Positions 1 to 6,623 of a DNA stretch of 34,778 bases are shown here, piece after piece. Both the position numbers and the translations under genes were made by a program. The stretch is from positions 1 through 34,778 of the forward strand of contig JARYMI010000029.1 of the NCBI GenBank assembly GCA_029907205.1, read 5' to 3'. This stretch comes from Clostridiales bacterium (GTDB taxonomy: Bacteria > Acidobacteriota > Aminicenantia > Aminicenantales > UBA8522). The notes under the pieces were generated by a model. That model saw only the letters and a list, made by a program, of their open reading frames with translations, was not told the origin of the DNA and did no database searches. Position 1 is the first letter of the stretch. Every line of letters begins with the position of its first letter.

Positions 1-66
1 ATAGAGGATTTGAACCTCTGACTTCTACCGTGTGAAGGTAGCACTCTGCCACTGAGTTAATCGCCC
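1..66 (-). tRNA. tRNA-Val (anticodon CAC), 3' end outside the window
   Basis: Read on the minus strand from 66, the sequence folds as a tRNA: acceptor GGGCGAT, D stem ACTC/GAGT, anticodon stem CTACC/GGTAG around loop TTCACAC, and T stem AGAGG/CCTCT around TTCAAAT. The loop gives anticodon CAC, which reads the valine codon GUG. Only the last acceptor bases and the 3' end fall outside the window. The phage core covers the acceptor 5' strand and part of the D arm, so the phage sits at the 5' end of the gene, and the phage copy of these bases keeps the tRNA body whole. Confidence 0.93.
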
Positions 67-70
67 ACCC
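53..70. repeat. attL core (18 bp)
   Basis: This is one of two exact copies of the core; the other is at 34691-34708. It covers the first 14 bases of tRNA-Val plus four bases upstream. The bases outside the match differ on both sides of the two copies, which sets the limits at 18 bp. Crossover by the adjacent tyrosine integrase is inferred. Confidence 0.9.
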
Positions 71-124
71 GTTGATGCTTCTATCTTCTGTTTTTTCATT
101 TATTTAGCGATTTATTGCTAAAAA

Positions 125-135
125 TCTTGACCAAA
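125..135. promoter_or_regulatory. Candidate integrase arm-type site, left
   Basis: The 11-mer TCTTGACCAAA lies about 55 bp inside attL. The same 11-mer occurs twice in tandem about 120 bp inside attR (34554-34575). Lambda-type integrases bind short arm sites on both sides of the core, so this placement suggests the same role here. Just outside it, 102-121 holds a small dyad, TTTAGC/GCTAAA with an eight-base loop. Confidence 0.5.
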
Positions 136-179
136 ATAAGGCGTTCAACCTCTATTTCGGCCACTTTTTCCACAGCTCG

Positions 180-207
180 ATTATAACATCCTGCGCGGCG
201 ATTTCAA
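180..207 (-). promoter_or_regulatory. Promoter from the int 3' end toward tRNA-Val
   Basis: On the minus strand, TTGAAA (202-207) and a perfect TATAAT (180-185) are separated by 16 bases. Transcription would start near 173 and reach the tRNA 5' end at 66 after roughly a 107-base leader. The -35 box overlaps the last codon of int, so the promoter is phage DNA. It probably replaces the tRNA's own promoter, which insertion has moved to the far end of the prophage. Confidence 0.65.
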
Positions 208-1313
208 GATTTTTCTTTCAAAAAGCGCTCTTCAATTATCTCAACTGCCTTCTTCATTCGCTTCTCGTCTTCATGTAGATATCTCAACGTGGTATCCATT
301 CGGCTGTGCCCGAGCACTTTCATTATATCAGCCAGGCCGACACCCTTTCCGAGGGATTCAGATACCATTATGGTAGCGGAGGTATGCCTCAAAGAATGGA
401 AATCAAAGTCTTCGATACCAGAAATCTTCCTGATTCTGTGAATGACCCACCTGGTATATTTCCTAAGTCCGTCCTGGCTGAATGGAAATACTCGATCTTC
501 CGGTTTCCGCTTCGGTACAGAGTTTAATATCCTCTGGATTCCGGCGGTAACGGGAATAACCTTTTCCTTTTTCTGTTTAGTTTCCGTTCTGCGAAGAACA
601 ATTTTCCCATCCCGGATATTCTCCCACTTGAGGTTGAGTAATTCTCCAGCTCTCATTCCGGTAAGAAGGAGCATCATGACAATTCGCTTTGCGTATCGGG
701 TTATATCGGTTTCAAGTCTTGCCTCTCTTTCTATCTGTTCGGCTGCTTTGACTATCTTGGATATTTCCTCATCGGTGAAGGATCGCCTCTTTCTATCCAC
801 GGGGTATGGCTTGATCTTCTTAATAGGGTTAGGCCCCGGATGCTTGCCCTGGTCTATAGCATAATTAAAGAGGGTCTTCAGAAGTCCGAAATAATGATTG
901 ATAGTATATGGCTTGACACCCCTTTTTGTCCGTAGAGTCTGATCTAATCGGATAAGCTCTTTTTGGTTTATTTCGACAATTGGCGGATTTCCCAGGATAT
1001 CGCATATTATCCAGAGTCGCTGGTCGAACATTCGCCAGCATTTAACTTTCTTTATCTGCCGCTCATATGTGATGAACTCAGGGATGATATCCGAAAGTCT
1101 TGTCTGTCCCTGGGACTTCGGACTCTTCAGGCCGTAGTACTCAGCCCAGAGCCGCTTCCACTCCTGCTCGAAAAGAAACTGCGCCCTGCCTGGGTCCTTG
1201 GTATGGAGGGAAAATCTGACCCGTCTTCTATCAGGGCCGAGGCCGATATAAGAGTCAAAGAAGAAATAGCCTGTTTGTTTATTCTTTACCGGACCTTCAC
1301 GATGACGGGGCAA
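204..1313 (-). CDS. int: Tyrosine integrase
   Basis: This 369-residue protein has the size and layout of a phage tyrosine recombinase: an N-terminal arm-binding region, a SAM-like core-binding region at about 70-165, and a catalytic domain at about 175-360. Catalytic residues are visible: Arg221 (in TGMRAGE), the HSLRH box with His306 and Arg309, LGH with His336, and Tyr345 in TTLRYLH. It would recombine the 18-bp cores at the tRNA-Val gene. The start is TTG at 1313, with no clear ribosome site of its own. A small ORF with a strong ribosome site ends 14 bases upstream and shares the promoter at 1537-1566. The gene ends next to attL. Confidence 0.95.
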   Translation of the reverse strand: MPRHREGPVKNKQTGYFFFDSYIGLGPDRRRVRFSLHTKDPGRAQFLFEQEWKRLWAEYYGLKSPKSQGQTRLSDIIPEFITYERQIKKVKCWRMFDQRLWIICDILGNPPIVEINQKELIRLDQTLRTKRGVKPYTINHYFGLLKTLFNYAIDQGKHPGPNPIKKIKPYPVDRKRRSFTDEEISKIVKAAEQIEREARLETDITRYAKRIVMMLLLTGMRAGELLNLKWENIRDGKIVLRRTETKQKKEKVIPVTAGIQRILNSVPKRKPEDRVFPFSQDGLRKYTRWVIHRIRKISGIEDFDFHSLRHTSATIMVSESLGKGVGLADIMKVLGHSRMDTTLRYLHEDEKRMKKAVEIIEERFLKEKS

Positions 1314-1327
1314 ATTGAAAACTAAAC

Positions 1328-1516
1328 TTATAAGTTCTTAGTTTTTATTCCCACTTTAGAGGTAGTGGACTTTAATTTGGGATCTATTATAGAACCCAGT
1401 GCAGGAGATGTTATACTTGATAATGGATTTTTGGCGATGCTTAATGTTGGAGAAGTCCTATTTGTTTGGGGAATAATAGACGCTCGGCACAGGAGATTAT
1501 TCTTTATTTTCCTCAT
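1328..1516 (-). CDS. Small ORF upstream of int, unknown
   Basis: This 62-residue ORF is rich in Ser, Thr, Ile and Lys, and I recognise no family. It is supported by signals rather than by sequence: a near-ideal ribosome site GGGAGG lies five bases before ATG, and a good promoter lies just upstream. Its stop is 14 bases before the int start, so it may couple translation to int, whose own ribosome site is poor. The opposite strand also reads open for some length but has no start signal. It may instead be a leader or a decayed gene. Confidence 0.45.
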   Translation of the reverse strand: MRKIKNNLLCRASIIPQTNRTSPTLSIAKNPLSSITSPALGSIIDPKLKSTTSKVGIKTKNL

Positions 1517-1536
1517 TTTTACCTCCCGGCTATAAT

Positions 1537-1566
1537 ATTATCACCTTAAGTCAATTGTTATGTCAA
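1537..1566 (-). promoter_or_regulatory. Integrase-operon promoter
   Basis: On the minus strand a perfect TTGACA (1561-1566) and GATAAT (1537-1542) are 18 bases apart. The start would fall near 1530, just before the GGGAGG ribosome site at 1522-1527. The promoter lies between the protease gene stop (1574) and the small ORF, so int can be transcribed without the accessory operon. No operator like those at 6304-6390 is visible here. Confidence 0.6.
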
Positions 1567-1573
1567 TATATTT

Positions 1574-2614
1574 TTATTCTTCTCTTTCCCAGCCTTCTTT
1601 TCTCTTTAATATTATAACGTCTGTTCTTCCATCTGGAAGTCTTGTGCCAGATATGGCATAATGATACATATAAACATCAGATCGCATTTTGCTTTCAATA
1701 TAGACAAATTTTGCACTCTTAGCGCTTGAAACAAGATGCGTTCCAGGACTCTGATCTGGATATTCATCCAAAAATTCTGAAACAGGATCAAATCTTTCGC
1801 AGATTTTCATTTCTTTTTCATAATCTAAATACAATTCCCACATTAGTTTTTCTAATTTTTCAGAAGGAATTATAATGGTTTCAAGACCAATATCATTTTT
1901 TGCTTCTAAACGATTTATTGGGTGTCCATGAAAATATAATTTCGATGTTAATTTATCAACAATTTCATTAATTTTGTGTGTTTCATCGGATCCCTTCATG
2001 TGAAGACACAAAAGCTTTTTTGCCATCATTCTTGACTGTGCCAATAATCTCTTTACATTTCCTAAAGCAAGAGGGTGGACTTTTTCTGCAAGTATCTTGA
2101 AACCTTGAATCAATTCATCTTCATGCCTTATACCAGCATCTTCTTTTATTAATGCCAAGTAGGCACTAACATCTTCTACATTTATTCCTAATTTTCTATC
2201 TGGCTGAGCAGGGTCAGGGGGATTAAATTCATTGGCTGCAGTGGGATCGGTAGGACCCAGCATCCCCATTTGATGCATAACTATTTCATCAGCCCCTAAA
2301 GCCGTCAGTGTCCCAGCACTAAAACATCGGTAGGGAATTAGAACACTAAACTTAGAAGAGTATTCTCTTAACAAAGTAACTAATCTCCAAGGGACAGTGC
2401 CATCACCACCATGAGTATTTATGAATAAATCTATATTTGGCTTCTGCCTCACTGAATCTATGAGATTTATTACATGTTCGAAAATAACTCTAATTTGGTC
2501 CATTGCCATTAGTATTTCTAGATTAGGCCGCGTGTTAGTTAGGTAAGTAATGAGAACAGAATTTCGGTCCTTTTCAATTTCTTCAATTAACCTAATTCTT
2601 TCTTGTTTTGGCAT
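1574..2614 (-). CDS. SDH-type serine protease (ClpP/SppA-like fold)
   Basis: This 346-residue protein resembles the serine dehydrogenase proteinase family, a branch of the ClpP/SppA superfamily. Visible features are the oxyanion-type loop THGGDG (67-72) and the nucleophile elbow FSAGT with Ser99, followed by the family-like run LGADEIVMHQMGMLGPTDP (106-124). The C-terminal third is helical and charged and matches nothing I recognise. There is no signal peptide or membrane helix, so it is probably cytoplasmic unless its partner anchors it. The ribosome site GGGAGGAG is strong. It is the last gene of a leftward three-gene operon after a two-helix membrane protein and a zinc-ribbon protein. Its substrate is unknown. 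A role in host change or phage exclusion is inferred from its place in the lysogenic arm. Confidence 0.8.
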   Translation of the reverse strand: MPKQERIRLIEEIEKDRNSVLITYLTNTRPNLEILMAMDQIRVIFEHVINLIDSVRQKPNIDLFINTHGGDGTVPWRLVTLLREYSSKFSVLIPYRCFSAGTLTALGADEIVMHQMGMLGPTDPTAANEFNPPDPAQPDRKLGINVEDVSAYLALIKEDAGIRHEDELIQGFKILAEKVHPLALGNVKRLLAQSRMMAKKLLCLHMKGSDETHKINEIVDKLTSKLYFHGHPINRLEAKNDIGLETIIIPSEKLEKLMWELYLDYEKEMKICERFDPVSEFLDEYPDQSPGTHLVSSAKSAKFVYIESKMRSDVYMYHYAISGTRLPDGRTDVIILKRKEGWEREE

Positions 2615-2672
2615 AATCTCCTCCCTATTTTTTGTCGGCCTTAAAGGCCTTAGTTTGAAAAATAATCTTCAT

Positions 2673-3002
2673 TTATTTTTGGGTTTCTTTTCTTAAGATA
2701 TCCCTTGTAGCACACAATTTTTCCCCACAGTGAGCGCAGCGATAGTTATAATAAGCTCCCGAGAAGCTTATGAATTCAAGTTGTTTATTTCCACAGATAG
2801 GACACAAAGCTTCATCTATTTCAAGTTCCCGATAAAGACACTTCATGCAAATCTGCTCATGCTCCTCAAGCTCTTGGCCGGTAGGCATTAAACGATAGGG
2901 TTCCCCTGATTTTGTTTCCCTGGCAGCATATCTTTCTCTTACCATAGGATTACAAAATTCTTGAAAGAGATTCCGGCAATAAAGAGGTATTTGCCTGTTC
3001 AT
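2673..3002 (-). CDS. Small zinc-ribbon protein
   Basis: This 109-residue protein has three CxxC pairs: CMKC (52-55), CPIC (67-70) and CAHC (89-92), plus Cys97. That is enough for one or two zinc ribbons. The N-terminal 45 residues are basic and lack Cys pairs. Its start overlaps the stop of the upstream membrane gene by ATGA, a sign of coupled translation, and the protease gene follows 58 bases later. It could be an adaptor or DNA/RNA-binding partner for the protease. I do not recognise the exact family. Confidence 0.75.
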   Translation of the reverse strand: MNRQIPLYCRNLFQEFCNPMVRERYAARETKSGEPYRLMPTGQELEEHEQICMKCLYRELEIDEALCPICGNKQLEFISFSGAYYNYRCAHCGEKLCATRDILRKETQK

Positions 3003-3256
3003 CTATAATAATCCTCTCGATCTGATTCTTCATTTTCGTGATTCTCTCGTACCGCTCTATAAAGGACCCCGGCGGCAATTCCACCGCCTATGATTGGGAA
3101 CAGAAGAAATAAACCCATTAGTATCATTTTCGTCTGTTCTGCAAAGAAAGGGAAAAGACTCTCAATAATAGTTGGCATGTATAATATGCAAATAATAATA
3201 GAGGCAATAGTTACAATAATCACCAGGTAAAGCCACAACTCAAGAATGATTTTCAT
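2999..3256 (-). CDS. Two-helix membrane protein
   Basis: This 85-residue protein has one hydrophobic segment at about 5-28 and a second at about 42-66, then a short acidic tail rich in Glu, Asp and Arg. It is expected in the inner membrane with the charged tail in the cytoplasm. A good ribosome site AAGGAGA precedes ATG. It opens the operon with the zinc-ribbon and protease genes, so it may anchor or sense for them. It has no family I recognise. The region is AT-rich compared with the late genes, consistent with separate acquisition. Confidence 0.7.
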   Translation of the reverse strand: MKIILELWLYLVIIVTIASIIICILYMPTIIESLFPFFAEQTKMILMGLFLLFPIIGGGIAAGVLYRAVRENHENEESDREDYYR

Positions 3257-3308
3257 TATATGTCTCCTTCTTAGTTTTCATTCATAGACACAGCAATATT
3301 TATGCCTT

Positions 3309-3330
3309 TTATTCTCCTTTGTGAGAATAA
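3309..3330. promoter_or_regulatory. Perfect 8-bp dyad upstream of the protease operon
   Basis: TTATTCTC and GAGAATAA are exact inverted repeats around a six-base spacer, about 50 bases before the membrane-protein start. This is a typical operator size for a dimeric repressor, and it is not related to the cI/cro operators. No T-run follows on either strand that would make it a strong terminator. I see no confident promoter next to it. Confidence 0.4.
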
Positions 3331-3354
3331 TTAAACTTTTATCCGTCTATATTA

Positions 3355-3430
3355 ATGAGGCGAAAAAACCGCGATGAGCGTCTATTGCACATCTGGGGCC
3401 CGAGGCCGAGCCCGGGCCCGCCCGCCTCAT
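3355..3430. repeat. Nested GC-rich inverted repeat
   Basis: ATGAGGCG (3355-3362) and CGCCTCAT (3423-3430) are exact inverted repeats. Between them is a very GC-rich core in which GGGCCCG pairs with CGGGCCC around a ten-base loop. The surrounding DNA is AT-rich. It has no T-run and is not a clear terminator. It could be a structured RNA, a REP-like element or the scar of an insertion. It touches the stop codon of the broken GIY-YIG gene. Confidence 0.5.
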
Positions 3431-3657
3431 ATTTCCCCACAGGGTGGATTGTATTTCTGTCTTAGGTTACGTTCGAGCATTCCCCTAAGCAGCTCGCTTT
3501 GAACGTTAGTTACATAATAATAAATAGAGCCTATGCGTTTCTTATTCCAACACTCTTTTCGATCATGAGTTTCTATCCGCTCTTTTATATTTTCTGCCTG
3601 CCCGACATCTAATACATATGAGGCTTGGCCTCATCTCCTGCCTCCATCCAGTCGCAT
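3427..3657 (-). pseudogene. GIY-YIG nuclease fragment with in-frame stop
   Basis: The minus strand from 3630 to 3427 encodes about 67 residues with the C-terminal pattern of small GIY-YIG-like proteins: LDVGQAENIKERI, then HDRKECW, and a QKYNPPCGE ending. The reading frame continues back to an ATG at 3657 but crosses a TGA at 3631-3633. The first strand of the GIY-YIG fold is not recognisable. No usable start lies after the stop, so the gene is probably dead. It sits just downstream of the methyltransferase-endonuclease gene, which suggests an old restriction or nuclease island. Confidence 0.7.
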
Positions 3658-3686
3658 ATGTTTATCTATAAGAACTAAAAACAGAT

Positions 3687-5135
3687 CTATTTGTTCTCTT
3701 CTTCGGATAAACTTATTTCCAGCTGTTCCCCTTGTTCAGCCTTGTGTCGTATTGCTCGCTTGAATGTGGCCCCTGCCTGTCTGATTGGTGGCATCTCTAT
3801 CTTTTTTCCGTTCAAGAGTTCCTCTATTGTTAACAGCTGAATTTTAGGATATTTTTTCCCCCATATCTTTGACTCATAGAATCCGGCAGAGGCAGCCACC
3901 GTTCTCATTGGTTTTGTCGGGTTTTTCATAGAAATTAGGACGCCAATGGCTGCATTTTCATTCTCGACAACTCCCCTAAGATCACGGACATGAGCGACAG
4001 ATGTGTGCCCGGCCTTCACCTGGATAAGCACTTCTTTGAATTCCCCCGGTTTATCAGCCTGAAAAACAATTTTCCCATCAATACCTCTATCCGCCCCCTT
4101 CTTCTGTTCTACAGGACGAGCTCCGATAAGCCCTAACGCCCAGAATTGAAATTGGTATGGATCAGATTGGGCAAGTGCTCTGGCATCTGGCAAAGATGCA
4201 GGTTCTCCTATGATTTTAAATTTAACCTGATCTCCAAAAGTATCAATTAGGCGATATTTCATGAGGTTTATTGCCAAATGTGTAATATCAATGCCTATCC
4301 AGCTACGATTAAGCTTCTGGGCAGCTATAACCGTGGTTCCGCAACCACAGAAAGGATCAAGAACCAAATCACCTTCATTTGAAGATGCTTTTATGATACG
4401 TTCGAGCAAAGCAAGCGGTTTTTGAGTCGGATATCCAAGCTTTTCACGCGAGAAGCTCATTATTGCAGGTGAATAAATATCTATCCAAACATCGTCTATA
4501 GGAACACCTGCTGGATTTTCACCTTCCCCACCTCGTCTCTTATAGCCTGGCGGATGCGGTTTAAATGGAATATGAAATGTAAAAGTTTCTCTTGAGTCGC
4601 GCAAATAATAGAGAATCACATCATGATTTCTTATCCAATTCTTGGCGGCAGACTTAAATCCGGAGACCCACCCACTACGCCAAATGACTTCTCGCCTGAA
4701 ATTGTGGCCTCCAAATATTGCATCCATCAGCATTTTTAAATAATGGCTCGCCGTGGGATCACAGTGAAGATATATACTGGCAGTCGGTTTCATAACTCTG
4801 CGGAGCTCTACAAGTCTCGGGGCCATCATTACAAGATAGGCAAGCATATCACATGTACCGAGGAAAGTCCTGAAAGCTTTAAGACAATCCGCAACTTTAT
4901 CGCCTCTCGTGACCAGGTCAGCATAGATTTCTTCACTTTCTTGCGTCCATATCCAGGTATCTTCAAATGCTCTGATTTGGCTAGCTGCTCTGCTTCCATT
5001 TTGCTCTTTAAATAGGATATTGTAATTCTGGTCACTTTTAAAAGGTGGGTCCAGATATACCAAATCGACAGACTCGTCAGGAATATAGCGTTTTAAAATG
5101 TCTAAATTGTCGCCGTAATAAAGAGTATTTTCCAT
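3687..5135 (-). CDS. Fused DNA methyltransferase and Mrr-like endonuclease
   Basis: This 482-residue protein joins two enzymes. Residues 1-300 form an N6-adenine or N4-cytosine methyltransferase of the beta motif order: catalytic DPPF at 29-32 and, later, the AdoMet loop DPFCGCGTT at 260-268, with the target-recognition region between (about 140-235). Residues 320-440 look like a PD-(D/E)XK nuclease of the Mrr type: GADRGIDG (347-354, Asp353) and IQVKAG (371-376, Lys374). A single chain that modifies and cuts could restrict other phages and protect the lysogen's own DNA. It lies 15 bases after the lipoprotein gene in the repressor operon. The ribosome site is weak. The target sequence cannot be read from here. 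Confidence 0.88.
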   Translation of the reverse strand: MENTLYYGDNLDILKRYIPDESVDLVYLDPPFKSDQNYNILFKEQNGSRAASQIRAFEDTWIWTQESEEIYADLVTRGDKVADCLKAFRTFLGTCDMLAYLVMMAPRLVELRRVMKPTASIYLHCDPTASHYLKMLMDAIFGGHNFRREVIWRSGWVSGFKSAAKNWIRNHDVILYYLRDSRETFTFHIPFKPHPPGYKRRGGEGENPAGVPIDDVWIDIYSPAIMSFSREKLGYPTQKPLALLERIIKASSNEGDLVLDPFCGCGTTVIAAQKLNRSWIGIDITHLAINLMKYRLIDTFGDQVKFKIIGEPASLPDARALAQSDPYQFQFWALGLIGARPVEQKKGADRGIDGKIVFQADKPGEFKEVLIQVKAGHTSVAHVRDLRGVVENENAAIGVLISMKNPTKPMRTVAASAGFYESKIWGKKYPKIQLLTIEELLNGKKIEMPPIRQAGATFKRAIRHKAEQGEQLEISLSEEENK

Positions 5136-5150
5136 ATTACCATCTATCCC

Positions 5151-5534
5151 TTATTTATTAACTTTTAATTGATTTAATTTTTCAACCAATTCATCACGTG
5201 CATTTTCAAGAACCTTTGTGTCAGCTTTTTTCCCAACCTGAGAGACATGGACTTCTATTTTTGTTTCCCCCTGTTCTCTTAAAAATGTAAGTATGGCTTC
5301 ATAATCACCACGTTTAGCTATAATAAAAGGCCCCTTAGAAACCACTGCAAGTGGGGCTAAGTCTTCAGTCTCTATAGTATATCCCAGATCTTTTAACACT
5401 ATCTTTGCTTCTTTAAATAACTGATCTGGAGTTTGAGGAAGATAGACATATCGAGAAGTTGTTCCTGCCATATAACAAGAAGACAATAAAGCAATGATAA
5501 TAAGTGTTGAAAATAATGCCTTGCAAGTGTTCAT
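5151..5534 (-). CDS. Small lipoprotein
   Basis: The start is set at ATG 5534 because AAGGAAGGAGT lies just before it; the same frame extends upstream to 5570 without a ribosome site. The 127-residue product begins with a basic residue, a hydrophobic stretch and the lipobox LLSSC, so it should be exported and lipidated at Cys20. The mature part is a small alpha/beta domain of unknown family. It follows the repressor gene by 16 bases, so it is probably made in the lysogen. Surface lipoproteins in this position often block superinfection, but that is inference. Confidence 0.75.
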   Translation of the reverse strand: MNTCKALFSTLIIIALLSSCYMAGTTSRYVYLPQTPDQLFKEAKIVLKDLGYTIETEDLAPLAVVSKGPFIIAKRGDYEAILTFLREQGETKIEVHVSQVGKKADTKVLENARDELVEKLNQLKVNK

Positions 5535-5550
5535 TTGCCTACTCCTTCCT

Positions 5551-6294
5551 TTATTTCTTCGGTTCTTCAATGAACCGGTTTAGCACCCATATTACCCGGC
5601 CCCGTATCGGCCAGGGGTGATCTCCGTCCTCATGCTCCTTGCAGTCAATTACCATCGGGAAATCCTTAAGGTCATCGGATTTCCTGTCTTCTTCATTCCG
5701 GTTGTCGCCATCTATTATGCAATACCGCCCGCGGCTGATCTTGATCAGGCGTTTTATTGTGACGGCATTTGTGCGTTCAAGCCAGAAGGCATAGATTTCA
5801 CCCTCTCTGGGCTGGACATCCATCCTATCTATCCAAACAATGGAACCGGGCATGATGGTGGGCTTCATTGAAATTCCGGTGGTGGGAAAGGAAACAATTC
5901 GATCAGGGTCTGATTTGTATCCCTTAGGAAGCCATTTTTTGGGGAAAGGAATGTAGTCATTGGGCGGGAAATCTGAGATTTCAACGCCTGGGCCCAGGGG
6001 CAGCGGTTCGAGGAAAAATTTTATTAGGTCAACGGCCTCCGGGGGTTCTGTATGCTTTTTAATCTGGCTGTATGGGATGAGGGGTTCGTCGGCAAGAAGC
6101 TGATAAGCTGGGATATTTAGTGCTTTTGCTATTTTGTTAATTAAGTCTTCGTTATAACGGCGCTTTCCATTTAAAAATTGATTTAGATACGCTACATTTA
6201 ACCCTTTATCTCGACAGAATTTCGTAAGATTGGTTCCATATCCGAGCTTAGCTATTTCTTTCCTAATATTTTCCCTAATGCTCATATTCATCAT
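5551..6294 (-). CDS. Phage repressor with S24 (LexA-like) domain
   Basis: This 247-residue protein has an N-terminal helix-turn-helix at about 20-65 and a C-terminal S24 peptidase-like domain. The catalytic dyad is visible: Ser142 in GISMKPT and Lys181 in VTIKRL. The usual Ala-Gly or Cys-Gly cleavage site is not obvious in the linker at 95-110, where LGPG appears instead, so self-cleavage during SOS is uncertain. It is divergent from the Cro-like gene and has three matching operators upstream. There is no ribosome site before ATG 6294 and the nearest operator is only ten bases away, so the message may be leaderless, as for lambda cI. Confidence 0.9.
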   Translation of the reverse strand: MMNMSIRENIRKEIAKLGYGTNLTKFCRDKGLNVAYLNQFLNGKRRYNEDLINKIAKALNIPAYQLLADEPLIPYSQIKKHTEPPEAVDLIKFFLEPLPLGPGVEISDFPPNDYIPFPKKWLPKGYKSDPDRIVSFPTTGISMKPTIMPGSIVWIDRMDVQPREGEIYAFWLERTNAVTIKRLIKISRGRYCIIDGDNRNEEDRKSDDLKDFPMVIDCKEHEDGDHPWPIRGRVIWVLNRFIEEPKK

Positions 6295-6303
6295 CAGAAT
6301 AAA

Positions 6304-6390
6304 TTAACAATTTGTTTATTACAAGGGGGAAAATTAAAAAATTTGCAATTTGTAAAAATTTAGCTTGACAAATAATTAGCAAATTGTTAT
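6304..6390. promoter_or_regulatory. Three repressor operators (cI-cro intergenic region)
   Basis: Three related 15-bp sites lie between the divergent genes: TTAACAATTTGTTTA (6304-6318), TTTGCAATTTGTAAA (6342-6356) and TTAGCAAATTGTTAT (6376-6390, inverted). They share a CAATTTG/CAAATTG core with flanking T/A arms. Centre spacings are 38 and 34 bp. The third site lies between the -35 and -10 boxes of the rightward promoter, so its occupation should block cro. The first lies just before the repressor start. Confidence 0.75.
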
Positions 6391-6393
6391 TTT
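6365..6393 (+). promoter_or_regulatory. Rightward early promoter (PR-like)
   Basis: TTGACA (6365-6370) and TATTTT (6388-6393) are 17 bases apart. The spacer holds an operator. The start of transcription would be near 6400, just before the AGGAGG ribosome site of the Cro-like gene. It should drive the early genes at least to the terminator at 10830-10900. Confidence 0.75.
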
Positions 6394-6413
6394 TATACCA
6401 GGAGGAAAAAATA

Positions 6414-6623
6414 ATGCAGTATGCAAATCTCCTTGAGTATAAAGAAAAGAATGGACTCTCAGTATTGGATTTAGCTAAGGAATTTGGCGTTACTTCTGCC
6501 CACATTTCAATGATTCTTGCGGGAAAAAGGTTCCCATCAAGAAGACTTGCACAGAAGATAAGCCAGAAGACAGGAATACCAGTTCTTCGGCTTTTATATC
6601 CCCAAGAAGAGGCCAGAGTATGA
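6414..6623 (+). CDS. cro: Cro-like HTH repressor
   Basis: This 69-residue protein consists almost entirely of a helix-turn-helix domain: LDLAKEFGVTSAHISMILAG at 17-36 is the DNA-binding unit. The start at 6414 follows an ideal AGGAGG by seven bases; an upstream TTG in the same frame overlaps the promoter and is not used here. Its place directly under the rightward promoter, opposite the repressor, matches Cro. It should compete for the same operators. Confidence 0.85.
   Translation: MQYANLLEYKEKNGLSVLDLAKEFGVTSAHISMILAGKRFPSRRLAQKISQKTGIPVLRLLYPQEEARV

Noticed and set aside
1338..1520. An open plus-strand reading opposite the small ORF before int, with a protein-like sequence
   Set aside because: It lacks a start codon and ribosome site, while the minus frame has a promoter and GGGAGG site.
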